64,000 bases of DNA from Piper betle (lineage: Eukaryota > Streptophyta > Magnoliopsida > Piperales > Piperaceae): assembly GCA_033002965.1 (NCBI GenBank), contig JAURVB010007300.1:61127-125126 (forward strand), written 5' to 3'. Within the stretch, counting starts at the first letter, position 1; every line of letters starts with the position of its first letter. Below the pieces are notes generated by a model. That model saw only the letters and a program-made list of their open reading frames with translations. It was not told where the DNA came from and did no database searches. This document shows, piece after piece, positions 22,381 through 34,861 of the stretch. The position numbers were made by a program, and so were the translations under genes.

Positions 22381-24946
22381 ATGATGGTCTCCATGAAACT
22401 TGGATCCAAGTCTGGAGTTTTTCAGCGTGAAGGCCAGGCCTGGTAATTTGCCATACCTATGTCATCATCCTTCGTGAATGCAACATATGTATATCTTCTC
22501 TAGTTGTTGGCTTCTTCAATATATATTGATCGAAATGAAAGACCTAGGATTATGTTGGGATAGTGGGTGGAATTTCCTGCTTGTTCTGGTCGCTTGTGTT
22601 TTATTGCAATCAAATTTCACCTGTAAAATTTGTAATGGGTTAATGATCAGAGCTCTGTTACTGAATCAAATATGATCGAGGGTGGCATTGTTTAATTTAG
22701 TATTTGAAATGACATCCATTCGCTACGTGCGCAGTGTTAAATATTCTAATTATACAAACTTAATTTTTTATTTCCTCTCTTAAAATCATTGATACATCTG
22801 ATTCAACTTCATTTTTCAACTTCTGTTTTTCATATTAAAAACCCGAATCTTGGAATGGAATTAGCAGAAATTTTAAGCGATGAACATGTTTCAACTTTCA
22901 ATTGGAAACCGTTTACATTTTTTACAATTTGAGCAAAGGATTTATAATCAAATGTTTTTGCTGGTCTGTTCGGTAGCGATTGTTTGGATCATTTTTGCAG
23001 GATTTGCAAAACAGGACTTCCAAGCGACGTTGTTGTGGAAGTTGGAGAGATATCCTTTCATCTACACAAGGTGCCTCGTTTTTCTGCTTCTTTTGCGTGT
23101 GTGATTGATTTATGTTGTTCATACCATAACATTGTTCTCTATATCTGCAGTTTCCTTTGCTGTCAAGAAGTGGAGTACTTGAAAATCTGATTGAAAATTT
23201 TCATTCAGAAGAAGGATCTATGTGCACTTTGCAGCTTTATGACATACCCGGGGGTGCTAAATCCTTTGAATTGGTAGCCAAGTTCTGCTATGGAGTTAAG
23301 ATAGAACTCACATCATCAAGCATAGTGGCGCTTCGTTGTGCAGCCGAGCACCTCCGAATGACAGAAGATTATGGAGAAGCAAATCTCATTGCCCAAACGG
23401 AGGTTTTCCTTAATGAAGTTTTCTGCAGCTGGAAAGACTCCATAAAAGCTCTTGAGACATGCGAGGAGGTGCTGCCTCATGCCGAGGAGCTCCACATTGT
23501 ATCAAGGTGCATCAACACCTTGGCCATGAAAGTTTGTGCAGACCCTGCCTTGTTTGGCTGGCCGGTGACAACAGGGAAAGGTCCCTCTAGAAGTACACCA
23601 AATAAAAGTGGCGTGTTGTGGAATGGGATTGGAGCTACTGGGAAAGGTAAGAATGTGAACGAAGGTTGGTGGTATGAAGATGTGTCTGTTCTCAATCTGA
23701 GTTTGTACAAGCGGTTGATTTTGGCTGTGAAACTAAGTGGGATAGCTCCTGAGAACATTGCTGGGTCTTTGATCTACTATGCAAAAGGGCATCTCCCAGG
23801 ACTTAGTCGCCGCTCAAGCTTCCAAGAAGGTACCTCCAGAGCTCCTCCTAGCAGCAGTTCTGGCCCTGAATCCAATGAGAATGAACATATGACTCTCCTT
23901 GAAGAGATTGTGGAGTTGATGCCCATGAAAAAGGGAGTGACATCCACTAGACACTTGCTTGGACTGCTAAGAAGTGCCATTCTTCTACATGCCAGCTCCC
24001 AATGCAGAGAAAGCTTGGAGAAGAGGATTGGTGCCCAGTTGGATGAAGCTGCATTAGAAGATCTTCTCATACCAAACCTGGGTTGTTCAGTGGAGACACT
24101 TTATGATACAGATTGTGTGCAAAGAATCCTTGATTATTTCTTGTCTGCTGATCAAACGGCTAATGCAAACTCTCCTAGCATTTTGGACGAGGGGCAGTTG
24201 ATTGGCTCTCCTTCTTTAACTCCAATGACCATGGTGGCAAAGCTAGTAGACGGGTACCTCGCAGAAGTTGCACCAGATGCTAATTTGAAGCTACCCAAAT
24301 TTCAGTCATTGGCAGCTCTTATCCCTGACTTCGCCAGGCCATTAGATGATGGCATCTATCGTGCCATTGATATATATCTAAAGGTAGACATATCGTTATT
24401 GTGTATGTCAATTGTATATGTATATTCCTATTTCTTCCATGTAACTGATATGCATTTTCTGCCATTGTCTAGGCTCATCCATGGCTTACAGACTCAGAGA
24501 GGGAGCAGCTCTGCAGGCTCATGAACTGTCAGAAGCTCTCAATGGAAGCTTGCACGCATGCTGCTCAGAACGAGCGGCTGCCCCTGAGAGTAGTTGTGCA
24601 AGTTCTCTTTTTTGAACAGCTACGGCTAAGAACATCAATTGCTGGGTGGTTCTTTGTCTCCGACAGTCATGATAATCCAAGAGGAAATCTTGGCCTCTCT
24701 TCGAATGGTATATCAGAACAGGCAGGGCCAGCGCTTGATGGTAAGGAAGATCCATTGACCGGTGGGATGGAGGACATGAAAGTGCGAGTCAAGGAGCTGG
24801 AGAAGGAGTGCATGGACATGAGACAAGAGATCGAGAAGCTGTGCAAGCCCAAGAGTAGTTGGAGCTTGTTTTCGAAACTTGGGTTTGGAGGAAATAAGAA
24901 ATATTCCATGATTGAGAAAGAGGAACCTGCAAACGAGAAAGAGTGA
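22381..24946 (+). CDS. BTB/POZ-NPH3 domain protein (At5g03250-like)
   Basis: NPH3/RPT2-family protein. Members are plant-specific, plasma-membrane-linked adaptors that join CUL3 ubiquitin ligases through the BTB fold and act in phototropin and auxin signalling; the precise role of this member is unknown. Exons are 22381-22442, 23001-23070, 23151-24383 and 24473-24946; 612 residues, GT-AG junctions, consistent phases. The BTB domain runs from about residue 20 ([16 protein letters not shown], then [11 protein letters not shown] at 45) to about 130. The NPH3 domain starts near WWYED (216) and includes [13 protein letters not shown] across the last junction and [15 protein letters not shown] coiled coil (about 553-580) is followed by a basic [19 protein letters not shown] tail that could bind membrane (inference). 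The first exon has two ATGs; the second, at 22384, fits the family N-terminus ([10 protein letters not shown]) better. Confidence 0.95.
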
Positions 24947-25731
24947 ATCACAAACGAGATGATCGGTAACAGAAGTATTCAACAGTAGTCTCATCAGATT
25001 TGTTGTTTTCATTATGCTTCGAGTTTAGATTGATGCGCAGTTGTACAATATGCATACAGTGATCTTCCTTGTTCTCGCTCATGTAGAAGGTAGAGAACAC
25101 CATGCTGTGATTTTCTTGTTTTTTTTATTTTTTTCTGTTTGAAGTTTAAATTGGAACTCTGATAACATAGGTACTGTAGCTATTTGAACTAAATCCCTGA
25201 TTTTAGTCAGTGTGTTTAATTTCTCACAAAGACACATTATGTGTGCACAGCAGTTAGCCTCTAACAATTTTACGATAGGTTATAATATCAGCAATTCGAA
25301 TCGTATTATAAATTTTTCAACACCCCCCTTCCTAAATTTATTAAGTAATTTTTTTATCCAAAACTAAGTTTTAAATATTATTTGTTATACAGGCTTACTC
25401 AGTCCAGCTCCCAAGTCCCAAGTTAGAACCAACACGTTACCTTTGAAATTAGAAAAAATTTTAACTCTTTCTAAGAGCGACACCGGTAAAAATATCGTAC
25501 GTGTATACCGTCGATTCTGAGAATGATCGACCCTAAAGATATACAACATCTCCACCGGGCCGTTGTTAGGCAAAATTAAATATAGCTCTTGAAATTAAAT
25601 CCCCCCCCCCCCTACGATTTTTTTTCCCTTTTTTTTTTAAAATACCATCTCCCCTCCCTCTCTGACGTGGACGGCATCTGACCGTCCACTTCATCCCATC
25701 GGCCGACTCAAGCTTCCATTTTTGGGGATCA
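24947..25731. other. Spacer between NPH3 and J-protein genes
   Basis: Contains the NPH3 3' region, AT-rich sequence, a hairpin element (25452-25588, separate entry) and a 12-base C run at 25601-25612 followed by T-rich sequence. The promoter of the J-protein gene probably lies in the last 100 bp (CT-rich, 25640-25720). Confidence 0.5.
25452..25588 (-). mobile_element. Small hairpin element, copy 1
   Basis: About 137 bp flanked by 9-bp direct repeats TTGAAATTA (25443-25451 and 25589-25597). Read on the minus strand it shares with copies at 51917 and 53072 the start GAGCTATATTTAATTTTGCC, the block CATCTCCACCGG inverted, the central GTCGATCAT and the end GTTAAAATTTTTTC. It is the most decayed of the three. 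Confidence 0.65.
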
Positions 25732-28225
25732 ATGGGGAGTCTGCGGTCCGTCTGCAGCCCCCACGCCGTCTTCTCTTCTGCCCTCGGCCGCCGCCACTGC
25801 CCGCTCCTCGCCGTCTCCTTCCAAAGTCGGGACCTTTGCCCCTCCGGGTTCGCCGGATTGTCTGGCTACCTGGGCCTGCGCCGGCCGGAGAGCAGCGGGT
25901 TTCCTTACCGCACGGTGTCGAGGAGGACGGTCGTCGCCGGCGCTTCCAATTGGACGTCGGAGAAGTCGCCCTATGATACGCTCGGTTCGTGTTTGGTTCG
26001 AATTTGGGTGTTGATCTCTGAAATCGTGAGATTTTGATTTCGAGTTCTTGTTTTTAATTTTTGGGAGGGATCATTATGAACTGAAGAGCTGGAAAGGGAT
26101 GCTGATGATGAGAAGATAAAGACGGCATATCGGCGGCTGGCCAAGTATTTCCACCCGGATGGTGTGTAACTCCATCACTTTGACTCTGTGTTTTTTCTGT
26201 TTTTTCTGGTTGGTGGTGGATTAGTTTGTTATTAGGTTTTGTTGCTCTAAGGTTGATTGCGATTGTTTGTGTAAATTCCTGTTTGGCAATAGAATCACGA
26301 GGGATTTAATTTCTTCTTACTTATATAGCTTGGTCTTTGGTAGTAATCAATATTCATATGATGAAAAGATTCCCAGGCGGCTAGATATTAGCGTGCAGAT
26401 GGCTGTTTAGATGTTTGAAATTGTCAAAAAAAAAAAATTATTATTATTGCTATGCATCTTGTTATTATTATTGCTATGCATCTTCTAGTTAAAATTTTGG
26501 TGATTGGCAGGGTGTAGTGGCAATCATGTGAACTAATTAAATTGTGAAAGAAACTCATCCTTGTGCCAACTTGGTCTTTATAACTCTTCTTGCCATGAGC
26601 AGTCTTAAGTTTTTGATAAGCATCTTTCACTACTTGATGTTTTCTTTATATTTTAGCCCCTATTAAATTTGTAAGGCAATCTTGATTCAACCTAACGGAT
26701 AAAAAGAGAAATCTTGAGTCGAAACAGTGAAACGCTGGCAGCACTGGGACCGAAATAGAGACCTAGTTAATTCTCAGATGACTGGAATATTGCAAGTAGC
26801 TTGTCTTTTGGCTGTTCTTAAGAAAAAAATACTGAAAATGCAAAACCATATATGAAAATTGTAAGATTATTTGGAATGTGCTGATATGAAACATGTGAAC
26901 TATGTTGTCTGTCAAGTTTGCAAGTGAGAATGAACTATAGATAGAAATGACTTAGGCCCATTACGTTGCACTTTGGATTGGGTCGTTACAAGTGGTATCA
27001 AAACAATCTGGTTACGTGTTAGATGGTGGGCTGGACTAGGGACGTTAGCTGGATTGCCGGTCACGGGCCAAAAAAGGTCATGAGCTGGGGTTAGCAAGGG
27101 GTCAAGTATAGGCATTTCGAGGATGAAATTTTCTAAGATGGGTGGATTGTGAGATTCCTCAACTTAGTCCTACATCTAATACCTACTGGGAGAAGATCCT
27201 GTTTATAAGCGAGAATGAATTATAGATCTTTAACTTAAGTTAACTATTTTAAAGAAATGACTTAGGCCCAACACTTTGGGCCGGGTCGTTACAGGTTTCA
27301 TCTGGTCTTTCTTTTCACTCATGATTGTTCCTGGTCAAGTCTATGATGGTAGAGGGATGCTTGAGGCAGGAGAAACTGCCGAAGAGAAATTTATCAAGAT
27401 TCAAGCCGCTTATGAGCTGCTTATTGATGTGGACAAGAGGAAGCAGTATGACAGGGAACACCGTGTAAACCCAATGAAGGTAGGAAGTATTCCTCAATCC
27501 TCAAAATACTCTTTGTTCCAAAGTTCAAGACAACCGGCATCTATCCGCTCCGGATAGAACGGATTGTCATCAAACAGTGACCCAATTTCCTCCCTGAGAA
27601 GTGCAGCGTAATTAATCTTTGACCATCTTAACATTTGGTTTAATGTTCTTGATATACAGGCTTCTCAAGCATGGATGGAATGGATCATAAAAAAGAGAAA
27701 GGCTTTTGATCAGAGGGGTGATATGGCCATTGCTGCCTGGGCTGAACAGCAGCAACGAGAAATGAATTTGCGTGTTCGCCGCCTTGCAAGATCAAAGGTA
27801 TTGATCAGTATAGTTACACTTTCCTTATTCTTTGCTCATTGGGAGAAACCGACCTTGCAAGTTTAGTGCCTTATACTTATAAAGAAAAAAACCCAATTGA
27901 TTCTATTATTATTTTCTATCGGGAACAAACTCAAAGAAAGCCTTCTTTAGTCTGGTTGACCAATGTTATACTTCACCATCAGATTGATCCTGAAGAAGAG
28001 AGGAAAATATTGGCGAAAGAGAATAAGGCATCCACGGAGTATTTCTCAAATACGCTCAAAAGACATACTCTCGTCCTAAAAAAGAGAGATTTGATGAGAA
28101 GAAAGGCTGAGGCAGAAAAGAAGAAAGTGATCAGTCAACTCTTAGCTGCCGAGGGGCTGGAGCTTGAACCTGAGGATGAAGATCGTAGAAACAGAAATTT
28201 TCAATCTTGGCATGGTTTTATTTGA
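25732..28225 (+). CDS. J-domain (DnaJ-like) protein, probably plastid-targeted
   Basis: Co-chaperone that would stimulate an Hsp70 ATPase through its J domain. Exons are 25732-25984, 26087-26161, 27340-27479, 27660-27797 and 27983-28225; 282 residues, consistent phases and GT-AG junctions. The J domain begins at SPYDTLELERDAD (about 78) with the HPD tripeptide at 107-109, split from the next part by a 1178-bp intron, and ends near KRKQYDREH (about 145). The first 75 residues are rich in Ser, Arg and Pro and nearly free of acidic residues, as expected of a transit peptide. There is no G/F or zinc-finger region, so it is a type III (DJC) protein. The long C-terminus is basic and helical (LKKRDLMRRKAEAEKKK). 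It looks like the Arabidopsis At5g59610 type, from memory. The large second intron carries a TRIM-like relic. The gene converges on the INT gene; stop codons are 270 bp apart. Confidence 0.9.
26437..26484. repeat. 24-bp tandem duplication in intron 2
   Basis: Two adjacent copies of (A/G)TTATTATTATTGCTATGCATCTT within an intron of the J-protein gene. Confidence 0.7.
26919..27293 (+). mobile_element. TRIM-like miniature LTR element relic in an intron
   Basis: A 146-bp right repeat (27148-27293, TGTGAGATT... to GGGTCGTTACA) matches a 5'-truncated left repeat (about 26919-26990, ending GGGTCGTTACA). Shared blocks are GAGAATGAA(C/T)TATAG and AAATGACTTAGGCCCA. The left repeat is followed by AGTGGTATCAAAAC, a slightly decayed tRNA-Met primer site (consensus TGGTATCAGAGC), and the right repeat is preceded by a purine-rich stretch (AAGATGGGTGGA). 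Interior is only about 157 bp, so no coding capacity. It sits wholly inside intron 2 of the J-protein gene. Confidence 0.75.
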
Positions 28226-28495
28226 TGAGTGGTAGCTGTGATACGTTGTTATATACCAAACAAATGTAATAATATCATCGATAACTACTAATATTTTTAT
28301 ATCTTAAGCTTTAAGTTTAAGGTCTTTAGGATGCTTATAAATAAAACGTGTCCATCATTCACAAAAATAATTAAGTCAATAAAGGTCAAAACGTAGCATG
28401 GTCCTCAAAATGATTGAACTAGCGCAGTATACACAAGAAACGCCAAGTCGAGCGTATAATTAAACAAAAAGCTGGGGAATGGCTCAAGAAGATGA

Positions 28496-31370
28496 TCAAG
28501 AAGCAACTGCGTTTTGCTTTGAATCACTCGTGTTGCCACCTCTCATGTCTCCCTTGGCCAACATCTTCTCCACCTCCTCAAAAGGCGGGCCTTTGGTCTC
28601 TGGCACATAGAAGAACACAAATACAAAGGCCACGCATGAGACAATGCCAAACAGCAAGAAAGTGTAGGCTGCTCCAATGGCCTTGGTGAGGGTCAAGAAT
28701 GATTGTGCGACAATAAGGTTGGAGGCCCAGTTTGATACTGCTGCAATTCCTCCACATAGTCCTCTATATCTTAAGGGGTAAATTTCAGAGTTCACAATCC
28801 AAGGGACAGTTCCCATGCCTGGTGCATAGGAGATGATGTATAGAGCAAGTCCCACAATGGCAAGCCAACCAAAGTTGCTGGGGCATCCCTGGGTGTACCA
28901 CTCACTATTCCCGTCATGGCAGGCAGATTTTGAGTTTGGATCAGACACCAAGCAAGCTCCATCAAGAAGCTGCACGTTTACATCCCCATGTCAAAAACTA
29001 GTACTTATCTCACCCTTATCCAAGCTAGGCTAGGTTTAAAATTACTAAAATTTTCATTCCTTTCATAATTTTTTCACATTAACATGGCTAATTCCATTAT
29101 ATAAAAAAATCCGTGTGAAAGCAAAACAAATATTGGAAAATTAGTTTGAGAAGTGTCGGAGAGAAAATGTATGTTGGTTACCTTGTTTCCAGAGTGAGCG
29201 CAGAAACCACAATGCGCCGAAGCTTTCAAGCATTTAACACAGGTCCACCGGGCCGAAGGATTCATTTTGTAGTTTGGGCAAGTCATGTTGTTACCGAAAC
29301 TTGAAGTCTCAAAACTGCCAACATTAGGAGAGTTCTTGGAGGCACCAGCAAATATTCCAGTGAGTAGGACAAGGCACAGGACAATGCCGACCAAGCTGGT
29401 GAGAAGCAGTCTTCTCCGGCCAGCTCTGTCCACAAAGTACATGCTCACAATGGTTCCAAGGGCATTGAGGCCGGATGTTATAAGAGAGAGTGCAAGAGCT
29501 GTCTTATTTGAGGCAAAACCAGCCAACTGAACTATTGTTGGTGCATAGTACATGACTGAGTTGATGCCAACGAATTGCTGGGCAACCTGGCAGCCTATTC
29601 CGGCGCGCAGCCCTCGTCTAACGACAGTGTTATTCCATACGTTGCGCAATTTTGTAAGAATATCTTTTTCTCCGGCGGAGCCTTCCTCCATTATTTCATC
29701 TTCTACTGATTGGCGCAATGCCTGAATCTCACCATTTACCTCTTGTAGGGGGTATATTTTCTCCAAAATGGCTTCTGCTTCCTGATGTCTACCCTGTTTA
29801 GCATTAAACAAGCATGAAAAAGAGTTAAGACTGGAGGCTTGATCACTTGCTTTTATTGAATTTACAATTCTAAACATGTCAATCAACACATTAATATCTG
29901 GGGTTCAATTTTCGTGCATGGGTACTGTTAAAGAACAAAGAAAAAAATGGACGTAAAGGAATCATCTGTTTCAACGAAAAAGCAGCGAAGAAAGCAAATT
30001 AAGCGAGAGAAAACCTTTCTGTGGAGCCATCTTGGTGACTCAGGAAGACGCAACATTAGTAGAAATTGCACAAGTGCAGGAACACTTGCTACTCCGAGCA
30101 TCCACCTCCAAGTTCCAGGAGCCTGATGATTACAAAAAAAAAAATACAATGAGACATAATTCTATCGATGACTACGGATCCTGCTCTTTGACTGGAGCAA
30201 GAAATTCAAACAACATCCATTTGACCTTCCCTATTAGGTATGGAGAAGGAAGAATACCTCCAGGACTATATGCATGAAAATATGCCTAAACCAGTATTGT
30301 ATAGCCTATAAGGTATTTCGATACAAAGCATGTTATTGCCTAGATGTGAAGTGCTGTTTACCCTTGTGAAGGCAAGGTTAATGAGGTAGGCTAAAAACTG
30401 GCCACCAGTAATGAGTAGCCCATTAGTAGCGACGAGGGCACCTCTGATTCTAGCTGGAGATGCTTCAGAAATGTAAAGAGGCGAAGTCATGGAAGCCATT
30501 CCCACACCTAGACCAACAAAGATCCTTCCAACAATGATCATCCAAGGTCCCAAAGCAGCACCCATGACAATGGCCCCAATGAAGAACAAAATATCGGCCA
30601 CAATAATGGACGGTCTTCTTCCAAATCTATCATTAATCCATCCACCAACTCCAGCGCCAATGATTGCTCCTGCAACAGCCATGCTAACAATTGTTTCCTG
30701 ATAAACGAATTAACGGGAAATGTGAGTCCTTTGATAAGCCAATTTTTCCATAATCTGTTCTTGACACGAGATGAAATAAATTAAAGGTATGCACACCTGT
30801 AGAACCGTGCTCTTATCAACTGATCGATATTCATCTCGAATATACAATAGAGCGCCGGAAATAACTCCTACAAGAGAAAGCAAAATACGACATTAAGCAC
30901 ATATAGACCGCATGAGAATGGGCTTGAAATATGAATACTTTGCACTACACAATGACACGGCCTCCAACGAAACAGATCTCAACCGCTAGCTACTATATGA
31001 ACTCATTCATTACAATGAGAAATTGGTTAACATATTCTTGAACTTTATCTGATCATCGTATATATGGCTCCCATCTACATAGTTCTCTGCCAATCTTCTA
31101 TCTATTTTAATCACACCAACGAGTTGCAGTTTCAACATGCGTTTATTTCATGGGCATTGCAGCGAACACATAAGCTGTAGTTCGGTTAATGATATGTGAT
31201 GCAAAAACAAGAATAGGACTTTTCCATTCATGCACACCTGTATCATAACCGAAGAGAAGGCCTCCAAGCCCAGCGGAAAAGGCAAGCTGCAAGATGTAGG
31301 GATGCTTCCATGACAAATTCAAGCATTCCCTAAATTCTGTCTTGTTGGGTTTATGGACTCCACCCTCCAT
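28496..31370 (-). CDS. INT: Inositol transporter, INT2/INT4 type (H+/myo-inositol symporter)
   Basis: Major facilitator (sugar porter) protein with 12 predicted membrane segments; characterised plasma-membrane INT2/INT4 members import myo-inositol and related cyclitols with protons. Exons on the minus strand are 31370-31238, 30867-30797, 30697-30362, 30122-30015, 29793-29182 and 28969-28496; 577 residues with consistent phases, close to the 580 of AtINT2. Hallmarks are [31 protein letters not shown] and PETKG. Between membrane segments 9 and 10 lies the long cysteine-rich extracellular loop (about 385-455, ten or more Cys) that resembles a PSI domain and is absent from the vacuolar INT1, so INT1 is excluded. 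INT2, INT3 and INT4 cannot be told apart here. The frame is intact. Confidence 0.93.
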
Positions 31371-33015
31371 GGCCCTCCACTACAAAAAAATAGGTCTACT
31401 GCTGCCCGCCACAGTAATTTTTTTCACAAGCCTAACAAGGAAAAAAAACAGAACTCATGTAAGCCAACTGTCTCATCATCGCACCCATCAAGAATAACGA
31501 GAAATTATTCGTTAACATGAGCAGAATATAATGAAAATCAAATGATCCCTTAACATGCAACATTCTTGACATATCGTCTCCCCAACCGTTACAAAGTTGC
31601 ACATGGGGAAGATGGTCGACAGGAAAAGCTTACCCGTGGCGCTGGAGAGCGCTGGGAGAAGGAAGACGATTGTGAATTCGAAGCAAATGGAGTTACGAAG
31701 ATTGAATTGAAACATTGAACATGCATTAATGTTGTATTTACTATTAACATATTAATTAGTTGTTATTCGTTAATCGTAAGCACTGGCACCACACATGCCA
31801 CGTATGCATTAAAGATTTACTTTGCAAAAAATAGTTTTTCGAGGAAACCGATAAGAATGAACAAGCTGGCTTCATTTCAACTTTCAATGTTCGATAAATC
31901 CCAGAGATATTGACAGTTTGTTGGTATTCGGTTAAGATTTCAGAAAGAGTGTTACAATAGTCAAAGTCTCGAAGACATGGCTAAATGGATTTGGCGACAT
32001 TAGTTTTTGGCTCTACGTAATCCGGTTGCGGGCATGAATTGCTTTGAAGCCATAATATATATAATATAATAATATAATAATAATAATAATGAAAATATAA
32101 ACTACAAGGGAACAAATTATAGTAACTTCTCTGCTTATTAAGATTTTTTTAAAAGAAAAAGATAAATTTCCTCGCGAAATATATCAAATCTATATCGATA
32201 TTTTTTAACAATATTAGAATAGATGCATCCCTTATTTAGGAGTGACAATGCAGATCAGAAGCACGCTCCCGGTTCTCTGGCACGCATTTAAAATGACATA
32301 CGAGCATAATGTACTTTATTAAATTTAAATAATTAAATAAATAAACTATATAACAACTAGACAGCGGAAGCGTACACGAAGCGATAAGAAAAACTAGAGT
32401 TTTAACCAAAATTTAAACTCTAAACAATGGAAACTAGAACAAAATCTACTTATTGATTCATGTACTATAACCTCATTATTTATAGCTACAATTTCATAAA
32501 TTTATTTTTACTTTTCACGAAAAGAGAAATATGAAAATGTATCTATACATTGAATTCTACACCTCAATTTATATCCCATAACCTTTCACTTTAGTGTATC
32601 AATTTAATTTAAGCTAACCTTATATAATACCATATGACACAATTCCTGATTCACGTATATATTTATGTCCAACATCCAACACATAATATGTATAGTCGTG
32701 GATCATTTGCATCCAGTAGGACATTTAATCTAACACAATGTGTCAGTTATAATCTTTGTTATGGTGTAGTTAGGATAAAATACAGATTAATAAACTTATC
32801 GGAAACTTACAAATCAGAATATGTTTGAAATTTATTAAAAATATTTATTAATCTATTAATAATATATAAAATTAAATTCTAAAAACATGACTAATTATTA
32901 CTTCAACTCGACTCCTTACATCAAGCATTCTTTTTTTCAGCTTTTTAATGTTATGGTTGATTCTAACCCGCATGATAGTTTTATAAGCTCATTAAGGCTT
33001 ACTTTATTATTATTA

Positions 33016-33050
<35 letters not shown>

Positions 33051-34229
33051 TATTAGAAGCATTGGAGTATAATTCAACCTAAATTATAAATTTTGAAAGT
33101 TTTGATAAATTTTCATATATTTATAATTATACTAATTGAATTAAAGTTTGTTATTTCATAATAAATACTTATTTAAATTTTTACAGATTATTTATTTATT
33201 TCTTATTGACAAAATTTAGTGTATAATTCTCCCCAAATTAGAAATCTTTAAAAAAGCAAAATTTCAATTATTAAAATTTTTGTCTTGTATTGGTATACAA
33301 CATTTTTTCTTAAAATTAAATAAACATTTATTAATTTTATTTAAAAATAATATAGTAATATTTAAAAAAAATTAATTTGGTCGATTCTTAATATATATTG
33401 TTAATAAGTTTTAAATGTACCTTCACATCACGGTAATCTTTGTCTAGTTTAAATAAAAATGGTGATTATCTATTTAATTTTTAAAAATATTCAATGCAAT
33501 GATTATATAAAAATAGTAAAAATAATTTAAATTTTATGTTGAAAATAAGTATAAGTCTTAGATAAGTAAGTATTAATAAGTATCTATTTAAAATTTAGCA
33601 ACATTTTTATATATAAATGGGATTTATCATTTTTAAAAAATAATTAGTATAGAATTATATTTAAGTTTTTCAACAATAAATTAATTAATAAATATCTTAG
33701 ATTATGTGGAAATCCTAGTTCAAAAATATGTATAAATCTTGAGGTAAATATGTTAGTTAAGTGATAAACTTTAATTAGCATAATATGATTGTAAATATAC
33801 AAGTAAAATTATTTGTCTATTTAGGATTCCTAATTTTGGTAGAATTATGTTTTGCAGTTTTCTTATAATAATAAATAATAATGTTTATGCGAAATCTTAA
33901 ATTAAACTAACCAAAGACCCATGTGATGTGCATTTACATTTAAAACTTATTAATATAGATTAAGAATCAAAATTAATTAAAAAAATATTACTACATTAAC
34001 TCCACCTCAATATACAAATAATTATAAATTTATTTAATATACAAAATTAATTTAAAAAATTATTATGACGAGAATTAGTGGACTTGATCTTGCGTAATTA
34101 AGTGTTATTTTCAAACTTAGTTCCACTTTAAGTTGCCTTTAGGCATATTTAAATGATTCCCTTTTCAGTGCTATAAATAGTTTTCATTGAATTTTAACAA
34201 GCGAAGAGTTGGTGGACTTGATCTTACAT
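31371..34229. other. AT-rich spacer upstream of INT
   Basis: The first 350 bp hold the INT promoter and leader, including CACTACAAAAAAATAGG near 31379. Beyond that the sequence is highly AT-rich with simple repeats (TAA-type at 32066-32093, TTA-type at 33003-33051). A direct repeat GTGGACTTGATCTT occurs at about 34079 and 34212. No gene, RNA or clear element end seen. Confidence 0.6.
33003..33051. repeat. (TTA)n microsatellite
   Basis: About 16 TTA/ATT units with one interruption; it produces the leucine run of a spurious plus-strand frame. Confidence 0.9.
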
Positions 34230-34861
34230 ATACAGTGAGTGGGCGCATACACAGGTTGTAGTAGACTCTAGATTAATGAGAAGGTTATTCAATTTATAAG
34301 GGATCTTGACATCACTATTTCTTGAGCTTCCTCACATAGAAGTGTAAAGTAGACAGTTACTATTGTATATAATATACGTGTAGACTTGTACAATCAAAGA
34401 GTGTTGGAGACGATTGTCTGATAGTACTCAACTTTTGTAGTTTGGGCTAAACATTATATAGAGGTTTAGAGAGGGCTTAGGATATATGTTTTTTACCTGA
34501 AAGTTGGACTAGTTATTGTCGAGAAAGGTACTTATTGAGCGTCACACAATATTAATTGAGTTGGGATGCTATCTAATATGCAGCGTGATGGCTCTCTAGT
34601 AGGTACCCTTTGAGTTCCCATAGAGTTCTATATTATTTTTCATGTTGACATTTTTTCAATTATGTATATAAGTTTTGTATTCTTGTATGTTAGGTAGGCA
34701 TTAGTGAAAGGACAGTTAGTTGTTAAACACACTTGTGCTTAGTGCATTGTTTTATTCGTTCTCTTATTTGTGTTTGATGTGCGTCCTTGTATATTTATTT
34801 GATTTATTATGATGTATGCTCTAACCAACTTTAATAGCAAAAGATTTAACATATTGACAAG
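34230..34861 (+). mobile_element. Old family A LTR, first visible part
   Basis: Follows 13140-13680 of the solo LTR block by block: CTCTAGATTAATGAGAAGG, AAGGGATCTTGACATC, GAGCTTCCTCACA, GATAGTACTCAAC and GAGAGGGCTTAGGATA. It is strongly diverged, mostly by C-to-T changes as expected of long-methylated DNA. It is interrupted by a family B solo LTR at 34862 and continues at 36889. Confidence 0.7.

Noticed and set aside
31376..31395. CACTACAAAAAAATAGG as a second CACTA terminus
   Set aside because: Only the first bases fit, there are no sub-terminal repeats and no partner; it is more likely part of the INT leader.
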